DNA from: Hofstenia miamia
Taxonomy: Eukaryota; Xenacoelomorpha; Acoela
DNA length: 64,000 nt
Reading direction: 5' to 3'
Assembly: GCA_004352715.1 (NCBI GenBank)
Contig: SCFE01000116.1
Location: 1,467,347 to 1,531,346 of the forward strand
Shown here: positions 21,304 to 33,493 of the stretch, one piece after another
How positions within the stretch are numbered: the stretch's first letter is position 1
How the letters are laid out: the number at the start of each line of letters is the position of its first letter
Notes under the pieces: model-generated
What the model was told of the DNA's origin: nothing
The model's input: the letters and a program-made list of their open reading frames with translations, nothing else
The model's database searches: none
Translations under genes and position numbers: made by a program

Positions 21304-24300
21304 ATATTTTGTGAAACACTAATTTTTATAGATTTACAACAAAAATTACAACAGATAATTAGTATGTTAGTAACTAAATAAAACTAACAGTCTTCCTCAA
21401 TTTCAAAGAATTCCATTTAATTGTCATCTGATATTGCATTGATAAACATTATCCTACTTCTGTACATGTACATGTGTATTATATTGTAGCGTAAAAATAG
21501 TTGGTTGTTAACTTCAGAAGCCATTCCGTACCCTTTGAGTAGAATTATTGCAATTTTTCCATTTTACAAGGTCTTACCCGCATTTTAGTGTTATATTGTA
21601 ATAACTAAGACCCAGTTTCCAGTAAAAGATGAACAAGCTCATCATTTAAAGTATTTTCATAGTTTCACGTGTTGTCAATTAATTGATTTAATGCTGGATT
21701 TGTCAGTGAATTACCAAAATTTGTTCATAAATCTTTTGGGAACAGTCCTTAATTATAACGTTGTAGTTGTAAAATTAGACTTCTCAATGATGCCAACAAA
21801 AGTACTTTATGTTGTTTTGACGTAATTTGTTTGTCTATCTAGAAATAATAAGCAGGCTGTCTTAATTTAGAGAGCAATTAGTTCATGTATTTTCGCCTGA
21901 TTTGCAAGCTCTTTACAACATCCTGGAGAACTTCAATAGCTCTTTCACAAGTCTTAATATTAAAAATAACCAGTATTTATAAAAATTATAATTTATAATT
22001 ATAATTTCAATATTAAATACAGTTTGAGTCAAATTATTTATGAACGAGTAGGGATAGTCTCTCATGGGAAGAAATTAGGTTCATTTAATAATCTGAGAAA
22101 TATCTTCAATTTCGTGCGTATGAAATTTGCTATGTTCATACATTAGTTGGAAAATGAAATAATAAATTCTGACGTTTCTTTATCATCTAGAAAAGCATCT
22201 ACGATCAATCCCTGTCATGAAGGTTTCGCCTGACATTTCACTATTGCATATTATGTTGTTGATCTCTTAAAGAACTTGAAAGGATTTTTAAAAATTTTAT
22301 TCCCGATGTCGATTTTTCAATAGAAAAATTGAAAGTGTCTATTTCAAACACGTTTAACACAAAAATCTATTAATCTATAATAGTCTACCATCTACGATGA
22401 TTTATTGCTGACTAAGCCTTCTTGTTTAAATCGAGCTATTTCACTTTGTTGTAAAGCATGAACTTGCAAATTGAATTAACGCATAACACTTATTTTGAAG
22501 CTAATCAATTTAGTTTTCCTCCGCTTAGTGGTGTGCAATTATAATGATTCAAATTTTTTGAGATGCTACATTGATAGGCGCTATGAACTTTTAGTTATGT
22601 AAATAAATATTAACACACTAGCAATTTTTCTTGTTATTCAATCTATTTTATTTAAATAACATTTAGCTACGGGCATTGCGGGTTTGGGATACGGGCGGGC
22701 ACGGGACCTACCAAAGTTTATGAAGATAGTAGTCAGAGTGACATACAAACAAAAAATATATCATGTAATAGGCACTAAAGTTTGAATATATGGAGTGTTA
22801 AGACTTGCTACTGAAATGGGTAACCCTTTGCTAACTGAGAAAAAATTAAAGAATTATGTAACCTCACAGTATTCCATGCAGCTGTTATTATTCATCAAGC
22901 AATAACTGATGCTTCAAGACATGCGATGGATTGGACATGAAACATCTACATACATATCGAATCACTTAAAGATCTGTGATTATTAATTCAATAATAAGAT
23001 CAACTTACACTGAAAGCAACTAAATCCTATTATATATTATCTTTGAGATCAGCTTTGAATAAAAAGAAGGATAATATTTTTAAGACAATATTTTCATTAA
23101 CTTTCAAATTATTTTTTATCAAATTTTGTAAAAACCTTGTGCGATAAATAAGCAACTTCAGTGATTTCGGAAAGTTATTCCTATTGCATGGGAAGATTAC
23201 TCGAATAAAGCTGTTAAAGAAGTATTTCATACTTATTGACTTATTATCAAATTTTGCACGTTTTTAAAAACGATCAATTCTGCAATTGAAAGAGTCGTCC
23301 ATATGGATACAAATTGTAAGTATAGTTGAAATACTTAGAGCGATTTGCGACGCCATGAACATGTGCGAGGTCAATCAAATAAAGAAGCTATTATATGTTT
23401 ATGCAACAGTCTGGGAATTTGGGGAAAGTACTATATAAATAGCATTGCTTCCTGATTTGCCCAAATTAAACAATCTGGTTACGATAAAAGCTTAGAGCAT
23501 CAATTTCTCTCTGATGATGACACCTTGTCTTACTTTACGGGAATCCTTTTAAAGGAACTGAATTCCTAACAAGGTTTACAAAATTGCATTACTGTATCTT
23601 ACGGACACATTATCTGCTTCAGCACCAGTACTCGTAATTTAACTGATGCTTGGAAGTTGACTGCTATATTAACAATTCGTTGCTATTGATAAATTTAGAG
23701 CAATTTCAAGACTTTCAGTATCAACCATGTATATTGAAAAAATCGTAGTGCTAACTTGAAGTCAGTATCCCACCCAGACTTTGTTTTGTTGCATATGGGC
23801 AAAATTTTTCAACAACTACTGCCTTGACTACACCCCGACAAAATTACTTAAAAATCCACGAATTGGCTCATTTTGCTTGAATCTATTCCAAGAAGATTAG
23901 TTCCATTAACCATAGCAAGTTTCTGAAGACATTCATTTTCAAAAAGATTATTTTGAGAACTGTATAATTGTTGCAATCAAATCTGAGAAATATGCATTTT
24001 ATAGTGAATCTTGGGATGTGTAAATCAAAAAAGCACTTAATAAGCAGTGGAGTAGCGCAAGAGTAAATCCTGGGACCATTGTTCTTTTCAATCTATTAGT
24101 TTGACTTTGAATTTGAAAGGCGTAGTGAATTTAAAAAATTACTCTGATAGCGTGACAAAGTTATAGATTGATAAAATATGAATTTTGCTAGATTCTCGGT
24201 TAAAGTTCTTCTAATTCGTTGGATTTGAAAAAAGCAAATGTATGTAAATGATTTTTTATAGGTATTTAAACGCTTTAGTTCTGGATGATTTCCCCAGAAG

Positions 24301-24973
24301 GAGTCAGCTTGGCAACACATAAATAACACTTGGAAGCTCTTAAGAAGCATTGATTCTAAATCTTTTCAAGCTGCACTACATTCCGACAAAGTTCCTTCAA
24401 AGCCCTTTACCATCCGCCTCTTCTAAAATACGGTGAATTCACAAGGTCCACAACCGAGCATCTCAACAAGGAATTCCATTCTTTTTTGTATTAAATATTA
24501 TATTAATTTGGAATAAGCTATTGAATTATCACTAAAGTTTCATCATATAATGTAGTGTAGTTCCTATGAGTCAATTTTGGTAAAACAGTACAATACATAG
24601 AAAGAAGTTATTATTGTAAATATGCGTTTCTACTATCTACAGTTTACTTGGATTTGACACACATTTCTGTTTTTGCCAGGCTGATGTCATTTACAATAGA
24701 GAATCAACACGGTCAAAATTGCGTATTATATTGAGAAAAACTTCTATATTCATTCAAAAATTTCCCCCTAGTGCTTAACTTGTCCTAAATGCCTAAATAA
24801 ATGTTTGTGTATTTGAACCAAACACACAACGTTTGCTCAAAAACTGTTATTTTAGATGCATAAAATTTCCCTAATCTTCGTTTTATGCTACTTTTCCCAC
24901 CAACAGTTGATGGCATCATCCTGGCATTGGTGAGTGGCATCCAGGTAAATATTAGCCATCCATAATTTATATA
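21304..24973. other. Gene-poor AT-rich stretch
   Basis: No gene recognised. A GC-rich patch at 22668-22715 (GGGCGGGCACGGGACC) stands out from its surroundings. Short frames on both strands show no family motifs. Confidence 0.5.
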
Positions 24974-24975
24974 TA

Positions 24976-26350
24976 CAGTACTGGCCAAAAGCTTGGGAAC
25001 AGTAACCTGTCCAAAGCGTGTTTTATGCTGTTTTCTGAAAACTTCGTAAAATTCCTGAAATTCCCTATTTTTTCTTAGAATTTACAACAGATTTATTTAG
25101 CTAATCAAATTAACATAACTTTAGATTTACACACAATACATTTTCACTGAAAATGCACTATCATTATAGTTTGAAATATGGTCCGTGGTAGTGAAATTTT
25201 ACCAACAAAGCGTGCTCAAATTCATATCTTGTACGAGGATGGGTACAATTATCGCGCTATAGCTGTTAGAATGGGCGTGCCAGTATCTTCGGTATCCAGA
25301 AGTGTTACTTGCTATCAGCAACTGCAAAAATTTTCCTCTCGCAAGCGGCCTGGAAGACCAAAAGTGACATCCCTCAGACTGACCGTCTCATTCATCGTTA
25401 CGTCGTAAATCAACCATTCTCTTCATCTTCTAAAGTCAAACAAATCTAGGTGCGGTAGAGCAGAATGTATCAACACGCACCATTAGGCGTCGATTGAAAC
25501 TACCGTTGACCTTCCATCGTGCAAACCGGCAGGCAAACCCCGATTGTCTTCAAAGAACATTCGAGACCAGTTGCGCTTCTGCAGGCAATACCAACACTAC
25601 ACTGCTGAGATGTGGCATCAAGTAATGTTTAGTAACGAATTCAAGATTTGCTAGTTTACATCATACCGGCCACAAGTTCGACGACCAAGAAACCAAAGAT
25701 TCAACACACGTTACACGCAACAAACTGTCCGCTCAGCACCCTCTGTGATGATTTGGGGGTGCTATAACTGCGAATGGGCGTGCTGGTCTGCATTTTGTTC
25801 CTTACAACGAGACAGTCACAGCCAAGACCTACCTCAAAATAATTCAGGAGAAAGTTCCCATGTTTATGCAGCTTCGCGGAACTTCTGTACTACAACAAGA
25901 TGGTGCTCCTTGCCACAGCGCCAAAGTTGTGAAACAGAGGATTGCATCACAAGACTTTCGGCTAATGAGAACTGGCTTAAAATTTCCCGAGACCTCAACG
26001 TCATAGAAAATTTGTGGCATCACATCAAAAACTGTCTGAGGAAGTGCCAATGCACATCACTCGACGACCTCAAGGAGCAAATTAAAGTGGTATGGTGCAC
26101 AGAGATTACTGATGATTATTGTAGAAAGCTGGTCGAGTCAATGTCAAATCGCATTGCTGCGTGTTTGGCCAATAATGGCGGAGATACAAAATATTAGTGA
26201 GTTTTTCTGAAATAACTATTTACTTTCCACACGGTGTTATCATATTATTTCTACATTGTGTTATTATATTGTTTCTACATGGCGGTTTTTAGTGTAAAAT
26301 ACAAAAATTTTTAAATTTGGAAAGTGTTCCCAAACTTTTGGCCAGTACTG
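24976..26350 (+). mobile_element. Complete-length Tc1-type DNA transposon, inactive
   Basis: The terminal inverted repeats CAGTACTGGCCAAAAGCTTG (left) and its near-perfect complement (right end, 26326-26350) differ at one of 25 bases. TA target duplications lie at 24974-24975 and 26351-26352. The 1375-bp element holds one transposase pseudogene on the + strand. The right end sits in a (TA)n tract. Confidence 0.9.
25178..26197 (+). pseudogene. Tc1-family transposase pseudogene
   Basis: The N-terminal helix-turn-helix region is intact to about residue 65: LPTKRAQIHILYEDGYNYRA, VRMGVPVSSVSRSVT, then the GRPR-like KRPGRPK. After that the frame is broken by several indels. The catalytic region is recognisable: VMFSNEFK (first Asp replaced by Asn), LQQDGAPCHSAKVV (second Asp) and SRDLNVIENLWHHIK (final Glu of the DDE triad). 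The D-to-E spacing is about 34-35 residues but cannot be exact because of a frameshift. The lost first Asp, internal stops and frameshifts make it inactive. It belongs to the DD34E Tc1 group. Confidence 0.87.
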
Positions 26351-26371
26351 TATATATATATATATATATAT

Positions 26372-26497
26372 AATTACTGGAAAGGTGCATTCACAACAAG
26401 AACGGCTAAAATCTGGAACAATCTACCACAAAATGTAGGTAAATTTTCATCATTACATAAGTTAAAGAAATTGTTAAAAATAAAAAAGGCTTGCTAA
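26372..26497 (+). pseudogene. LINE 3' coding tail (C-terminus of ORF2)
   Basis: A 41-codon frame encodes FTTRTAKIWNNLPQNVGKF then LHKLKKLLKIKKAC and a stop. The pattern R-x-x-K-I/L-W-N-x-L-P is the conserved C-terminus of many CR1/Jockey-like LINEs. The 5' side is cut by the (TA)n tract and Tc1 element. (TA)n tracts at 26690-26715 and 26757-26781 follow. Confidence 0.55.
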
Positions 26498-26685
26498 TCA
26501 ATTTAAATACGGATATTCAAGTAAATTAAATATATGGCGAAAATTTTTATGTTTTTAATTTTTATGTTTTTAATTTAAATTGTTTTTTTTTTAATTTTAT
26601 TGTATTGTAATTTTATTTGTACATTTATTGTAAGAAGCTTTGTGTGCATTTTTACTATATATTGTAAGTATGTAATTTGTAAATA

Positions 26686-26689
<4 letters not shown>

Positions 26690-26720
<31 letters not shown>

Positions 26721-26781
26721 GCACAGTGAAAATAAGCATGCAGAATATAAAGCTATTAAATATATATATATATATATATAT
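26690..26781. repeat. Two (TA)n microsatellites
   Basis: Pure alternating TA at about 26690-26715 and 26757-26781, separated by 40 bases. Confidence 0.9.
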
Positions 26782-27014
26782 TCTGTTTTATCAATGATTC
26801 GCAATCTTCTTAATTTGATTTAACTCTTTGTCAACTTAATGAAAATATTTTAAGGTAAGCTCTTCATATAATTACTTAGATTGTTTGTTGAAAAAAACTA
26901 TGGAAACCTTAATGTTCATACCTGAAGCTTTAATATTTCACGGATTAAAGAACTATTGGCCAGAAGTTGGTGACACTCGATGAACAATTAGCCAAATTTT
27001 GCGCAATAATAATA

Positions 27015-27230
27015 CAGGCAACCCCGCCTAAGTAGGATTTTCGCGTAACTCGTACTATTAATAAAGAAGAGACAAACTCCAATATGTAAACACACAGCAA
27101 TATTTTCAAAACAACTTCTTTCATAACAACCATCAGATTGCTTGCACAAAAGTTAGGCTATCGTAAATCTCGGTTTTCCCGGAACTAGTACAAACCAAGT
27201 CCACAAGTCCGACTTAGGCGGGGTTGCCTG
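27015..27230. mobile_element. 216-bp MITE with TA duplications (pogo/Tigger-like ends)
   Basis: The left end CAGGCAACCCCGCCTAAGTA and the right end (reverse complement CAGGCAACCCCGCCTAAGTC) match over 22 of the first 24 bases, and similarity weakens inward. TA lies directly outside both ends (27013-27014, 27231-27232). There is no coding capacity. The terminus resembles pogo/Tigger-type repeats; other Tc1/mariner families are possible. Confidence 0.85.
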
Positions 27231-27565
27231 TATATAAAAGAACTGATATGTTCTCTAATCACCTGATAAATTTGTTTGCAGTAGTACTTCAAAAGCTAAT
27301 TTTGGATGGGTGATACAATGTTTATTTTCTTAACATGTATTAAAATATTCTAAAAAAATGTTTGATCAAATAATGTATTACTTCATTTTTTACTTATCAT
27401 GGTAACTTGCATTGCACTATTTCGAAAAATTTGATTTTCAAGATAGTTTTTCGTTACTTTCCATCACAATAATACAATATTTATCTGATAAAGGAATAGG
27501 GTACACTGTTTTAGAAATCAATAGCGTAATAAATAAAATTTGAATAATTGCTATTGGTTTCGAAG

Positions 27566-28444
27566 TAGGACTTTGCGAGACCTCAAATTTTTAGTCCAGA
27601 AAAGAAAAATGGTTCCGGTTTCTGGTCTCGGTCCCGTAATCGGTCCCGGTAATAAAAACTACAGGTATTAAGAATATAATAATGAATTTAAGAGTAAATT
27701 TAACAAAAATAAATAGTATACAACTTGCAACAATAAAGGGATTAGGCTAGCTCACTTCAATTTTGCAAAACCAAAAGTTCATTTACGTGCGCGGGATCGG
27801 GGGAACTGCGCCTATCTGTGACTGTTAGGCCTGCAGAGCTGAACGTGGCCTCGGAAATTGTTTCAGAAGCTTGAATGCCCAAAATAGGATCGAGCAATTT
27901 GCTTCAGTTTCGCATAAGGTGTATTTCTCCAGAAGGTTAAAATCTCGAAATCATTGTCGAAATTTAATGCGGAACAGTCTTTTAGGTAGAGTGAATATTT
28001 ATCCATCCCAATTGCATTGAGAGCAGGATTGGCTACTTGCAGCATGCAGTTACTTTCGTTTGTACTGTCCGAATCAAATATGGACGCAATTGCAGCTTAC
28101 CTAACGTATGAATTGACTAATCAAGTGTAATTTGTTAAAGTAGGCTCAATAAAGGCGGAAGTAATTGAAAACCAGCCAACTGTAAGGAGTGCGTGGCGAC
28201 TTTTTGTATATTGATTAAAGTCGACTTATCAATTAAAAGTGTCTTGTATAGAGCATTTCTCCAAAAGGCAAATATTTCAAAAGTGTCAAATGGCTTGGTT
28301 TGGTGTTTAACTGCTATCTGGTACCGTAGCGCTGGTCTCGGTCCAGTCCCGGTACCTGTCCCGAACTTTATTTTTGGTCCCTGTCTCGGTATATGGTCCC
28401 ACGGGACCACATACCGGAATCGGGACTGGTCCCGCAAAGCTCTA
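27566..28444 (-). mobile_element. 879-bp deleted hAT transposon with transposase C-terminus
   Basis: The ends are TAGGACTTTGCGAGACC (left) and, reverse complemented, TAGAGCTTTGCGGGACC (right), with 14 of 17 identical. They are flanked by TTTCGAAG (27558-27565) and TTTTGAAG (28445-28452), an 8-base duplication with one change, as hAT makes. Subterminal GGTCCCG/CGGGACC repeats crowd both ends. Inside, the minus strand encodes DFEILTFWRNTPYAKLKQIA and, after a one-base frameshift, ILGIQASETISEATFSSAGL, the hAT C-terminal dimerisation region. An upstream FDTFEIFAFWRN looks like a duplicated piece of the same motif. Most of the transposase is deleted, so the element is non-autonomous. Confidence 0.88.
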
Positions 28445-28452
28445 TTTTGAAG

Positions 28453-31084
28453 GCACCCTATTGAACTATCATTAAAGTTTTACAATACAATAGAGTTTCT
28501 AATGGTTATAGATAAATTTTGACAAAACAATGCCATATAGATAAATAAATTTTAAATTCTTATACTATTCGGAAATTTCAATAAGACTGTCTACAAGAAC
28601 TCTGCATTTCTAAAAACTTTCTCCATTTGATTATGTCTTGTAGGATTATTATAATTAAAATCATTGAATTAATAAAAACTCGAATTTTCAAAATAAAGGG
28701 ACTTAAGAACCTTATTGACATCTATATTTTAATAAAGAACATTACTGTAAACTATGAAAGGACTTCAGCAACTAGTAATTTCAGTAAGAAGCAAATAATG
28801 ATTTCATAAATCTTGCAAAATTATCATAGCATTCATGGATTAAATATAGATGGAGAATGTCTTGTTAATTTTTCAATATATAACAAATGAACCGATGAAG
28901 ATAATTAGGCTTCACATTGCAGTTACATCGGGTGTTATTCTAAAATTTTGCTCACTATTATTTTCATTTGATTTTTTAGGAAAAATATTTAATCAATTAT
29001 TCCATTCTTAATCGCAAACAAATTCCGTGTTTATTGCTACATAGAATTCAACCAATCAAAACTCATGCTTTTCTTCCAATAGCAATACGTCGATTATTTA
29101 AATTTCCATTTTAATCTCACGCAACAAATTATTTAAATAGCTAATATAGAATTCATAGCTTCAGATTAATATTTTGTACAAATTTATTTAGTATTTGATT
29201 GCTAGTATGAATAATTAATTACATTCTTTTAAGTTCATATTTGGGAGATGCGTCCATTTCCGCAGTTAATTTATAATAATTTCTCTATGCATAATTGATT
29301 CAGAATCGTTGTGGAATTGTTTATTTTAGGCATTAGTGAATTCTCAACTTCATTTTGAATAAATGTATTTTGCAAAGATCAGTTTTTAACATTTTTCTTA
29401 TTTTCAAGAATTTCTTAAGTAAAAAAAATTGTTGGAACTACACAAAAATAAAAAATAGTAATTTAAAAAATGCTATTTACAACTTAAAATTGAATATTTT
29501 TAATTTTTTTAATATTGCGACTTGTAATGAAGAACATAAATATGTAAGAAAGTGATTATCGAACATGAAAAATGAAAAACGTATACGGACGATTTGATTA
29601 AATTGAGTAAGCTATAAATGTCCTCTAATTATAATTTACTAACCATATATTGAATGACCAAAAATACCAGGTCCAAACCAGGCCAAAAACACAAAGAAAT
29701 ATTAATTGAAAAATTTGATTGAAGAATTTTTTTTATTCCTTATCATAATTTATTTACAGTTAATGTAAATTTTTAAAATTTATGCAACAATGAACGTATT
29801 AAGAAAATTTGCTATTGGTTTTAAAAAAATTCTATTGAATAACCGCTAGAATTTAATATTTTCATGGTTATAGTAGTAATTTTGTTGATCTTCAGAAAAT
29901 TCCTTTAGATTACATGCTATAAATCACGAACATATTAGGATAAAGGAAAAATGTAAACGATATATGCTGGCGTTATTTATTAAATATGTGAACATGTTCA
30001 ATTGAAATTTCAAACATATCTAACCTATAAAGTGTATTCTGAGTTGATATTACTCTAGAAACTTTTAAGTAATTTAAAGAAATTGTTTCTGATCTGAATG
30101 CAGCTAAGATTTAGCAATCTTAATAGAATAAAGTTTATGAAATTCAAACAGTTCTGAGTAATAAGTCAAATCTTTAATGAAAGCGTTTGATTATGCTGTT
30201 ATTTGGCAATTATAAAGCACCGACTGTTTGAAAATGTGTTCAAACAAACGCGCTTTTATCTCGATTCATTTATATGCTGATCGTCCAACTGGTTAAAGTA
30301 TTAGCCTCATCAGAGATGAATTTGATTGACACTGTCTTCTATTGTTCACTTGTGTCTATTGGATTTCATAATTAGCCAGCAAACACTTGAAGATCAAACT
30401 AAGGGCTTATTTGTCACGTAGGGTAATTACATTTTAGGTCTTCCTCGTATCTGCATCATTTTTGATTGCATAAATTTCTACATGCTTTTTATGGCAGGCA
30501 TCGAATTGGCGCCTAAAAGTTGCTGATAAGTCGTTTTCCTTCTCGACTTGGAGGCAGTCTATTAAATGTTTTAAAAGCTTCTGTACAGCCTAATGATAAA
30601 CATTTATCAATATTTCCACTTAGACCACTGCAGAAAGTGTCAATTTGGATAATTCTATAATTGTTATCACATTGGGACACAAAGCACTTATGTCTGTCCC
30701 TATTGAATAACAAGTAAATGGCTATTTTTCCCAGTAGGCTAGTTCAATGAAGTAAAAGCTAATTTTAATAGACGTATAATATGCCCTGCTTTGTTTACTT
30801 TTCGATTTTGTTGTTAAAAGTAAGCCAGCATGGTTTTGTTCCTATTATTAGATTTATAAATACTTCATTTAAATTAATGTAAAGCTTTAACGCCGATAAT
30901 GTGTTTAGACAGCCTAACCTTACAATCAAAGAATGGGTGTTTGTTCGAAATAATAGCAGGAATAAAATGGTATGATCCATTTGTGTTGTGATATCTTGCT
31001 AAAATATCGGCGTCTCTTTATAAATTTTATATGAAAGTAAAATCTTTATCACTAATAGTTACTGCTAACACTTAAAATTTCTCA

Positions 31085-31085
<1 letters not shown>
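28453..31085. other. Gene-poor AT-rich stretch
   Basis: No coding similarity recognised. A tRNA-like A-box stretch near 30279-30330 is discussed as a finding. Confidence 0.5.

Positions 31086-31117
<32 letters not shown>
31086..31117. repeat. (AAT)n microsatellite, LINE tail
   Basis: About ten AAT units some 140 bases beyond the stop of the minus-strand LINE frame at 31259. Confidence 0.8.
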
Positions 31118-31258
31118 TAATTCTTTTGTTTTTTTACAAATCAAGTGATTAACACTTATGAAGAATTAAAACACTAATTTAAATTAACTTGGTTCTGAAA
31201 AAATATTTTGTCTTGGTTTCAAAAGTTTATTGTCCTTGATGATATAAATAATTGTTTT

Positions 31259-31954
31259 TCATCGTTCAATAGCTTTGTTATAGCTTATAGACTTTGTCCT
31301 ATAATTTGATAAGTAGTTGGATCTTCTTCCTTTTAGTGAAATTTTTAATGATTTTTTAAATTTATTGAAATTTCGTTCTTCTTTAATATCTGGAGGGAGT
31401 TTGTTCCATAAATCAATTGTAAAATTAGTAAATGATTTTTCAAAGATTTTCTTTTTAAATTTGATTTTGTGATAAGTCTTAGTTCGCTTGTGTATATTTT
31501 TCTGTAATTCTACTGAAGGTCTTTTCCAAAATAGTAAGAGGCAATTTAATTTTAAAAGGCATTCTAATGATTCGATATTATGTTTTTCTAATATTTTATA
31601 TATATATATTGAAAAGTGAAATTTCAAAAAATTGTTACTATTAATAAATATTTTGAAATAATTGACTATAGCATCATCGTTGTCACATAAATTCCCAAGA
31701 AGGAGCTGTGATTTGGGAAATTTTGTTTTGAGGGTTGGGCCATAGAATTTTTTTAGTTGGATTATTTTAGTAGAATGATAGTTATGTAGTATATTTTGAT
31801 TAAATGATATTATCAGTATTCTGTGAAGGTAATTTACTGCATGAAGTTTATAGGTTTCACGACTTTCCATTGTAATGTACCAACTGATAAATCTGATGAA
31901 ATACTTATGAGTATTTGGGTATGATTTAAAATTTTTTTTGAAGAAAATGGACAA
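31259..31954 (-). pseudogene. LINE ORF2 C-terminal region, 231-codon open frame
   Basis: The longest open frame in this part is basic and ends with the LINE C-terminal signature FTNFTIDLWNKLPPDIKEER then FNKFKKSLKISL. The upstream part (SWYITMESRETYKLHAVNYLHRI, GPTLKTKFPKSQLLL) suits the post-RT region of CR1/Jockey-type ORF2. No RT catalytic block or endonuclease is found upstream, so this is a 5'-truncated insertion whose remaining frame happens to be open. Its 3' side runs into an (AAT)n tract. An expressed orphan gene is a less likely alternative because the sequence is very AT-rich and low in complexity. Confidence 0.5.
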
Positions 31955-32230
31955 TTTAATTCGCGTTTAAGGTTTACATAAATTCGTAAGTCTCTCATAT
32001 GCAGACTAAGTCAATCATTTCTTGACAATGTTAATATGCTTAAGAATATGAATAAGCCCTCATCTGAATTTTACACTCTAAGTCGATATGAGATTGAAAA
32101 CAGTGAAATTTTTTATGTGAAAATCTTTCATAAAAAAGCCTTGCATAATAAAAATATTATTAATAAATAAGAGCCAAGGCAATATATTTGCAAAAAGATA
32201 CAATTATACTAGAAACTAAGTATATAATAT

Positions 32231-32274
32231 ATAATAATAATAATAATATTAATAATAATAATAATAATAATAAT
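32231..32274. repeat. (AAT)n microsatellite, LINE tail
   Basis: An AAT run with one interruption, directly next to the stop of the LINE tail at 32287. Confidence 0.85.
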
Positions 32275-32286
32275 GAATGTGTGTGG

Positions 32287-32495
32287 CTATGTATTCGGTG
32301 AACTCAGTGTAAGAAATCGGTAAATGTGTTTAGCATGCTTGTGTCTCCAATTGTGCTTTATCGGTGTAAAAGCGGAATTTTTTTCTAAATTTTTTGTAAT
32401 TTTTTCTACTCTAATCTCATTTTCTAAATTATTCCAAATCTTAGAAACTGCTCGATGAAAACTAGGATAGGAAATACTGATGCAAATAAATGCAT
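32287..32495 (-). pseudogene. Second LINE C-terminal fragment
   Basis: The minus-strand frame reads CISISYPSFHRAVSKIWNNL, then ENEIRVEKITKNL, and stops at TAG (32287-32289), a few bases before an (AAT)n tract. The KIWNNL core parallels those at 31259 and 26372. It is 5'-truncated and has no RT. Confidence 0.5.
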
Positions 32496-33009
32496 GTGAT
32501 CATGGACTTCCTTTTAAGTAATTATCAAGAAAAATTGATTCTCAGCCATATTTATACTTAAATAAAATTGAAGCTACATGGAATTGTACTTGATATAGCG
32601 CGGATAATATATTACTTTCATCTGTATTCACAAACATGATCATGTTTACATGCAAAATTTAATGTTTTTAATGACCAATTAAAAGTTTTTAATAATAAAT
32701 ACCTGCTTTTGTATTAATGTTAATACATAAAAACGAACAATAACGTAATTTCGATATACAAAATGTATTCAATAATTGGACGTGATAATCTAGTTCAAAT
32801 TTTCTGAGGTGGTATAAGTATTAAATTTTTGTAGAAGAAATTTATCAAATTTTAAATCGTTGTCAATATCAGCACCTAAATAACATGATCACTTTGTTTT
32901 ATTGAAACATTGTTAACAATTAATTCGATCTTGTTTGTTATTTTTTTACGGAATTGAGGGAAAATATAACGAATTACGTATTTTTAATATTAATTTTTAA
33001 TTGATTGGA

Positions 33010-33092
33010 GGAGAAATAATAATAGTAATTATTATTATTTTTATTATTATTAGTGTTATTATAATTATAATAATAATAATAATAATAATAAT
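33010..33092. repeat. AAT/ATT microsatellite pair
   Basis: ATT units are followed by AAT units, so the tract can fold back on itself. Confidence 0.8.
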
Positions 33093-33456
33093 ATTTATAG
33101 CATATCTATATGGATTTTAAATAATATTGTATATTTTCCAGATTTTTTATTAATATGCTATTTAAGTCAAAATTTCGTATGAAGAATGAGTTCTTTTAAT
33201 AATCGTTTATTGTATGGTTCACATATTGCAAATACTGCATATGCAAATTTTTAAGAAATATGATAAATTTGGTTCTGATATTACCTTATTAATTGCCTTA
33301 AGCAACGTTTTCAAGTTGCAGTATTACTTAGCGCCAGTCACCTAATTTTAACACTATATTGTATGTAAATACAAAAAAATTTTCAAAAAATTGTAAGAAA
33401 AAATAGTTTGCATATTGTCTTTAAAAATAGTTTAAATAGGAATTTTCATGACGAGC

Positions 33457-33460
<4 letters not shown>

Positions 33461-33488
<28 letters not shown>
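33461..33488. repeat. (TA)14 microsatellite
   Basis: A pure TA run in otherwise featureless AT-rich DNA (33100-34840). Confidence 0.95.

Positions 33489-33493
<5 letters not shown>

Noticed and set aside
31086-33092. Regular AAT repeats as a CRISPR-like array
   Set aside because: Simple microsatellites without unique spacers, in a eukaryotic genome.
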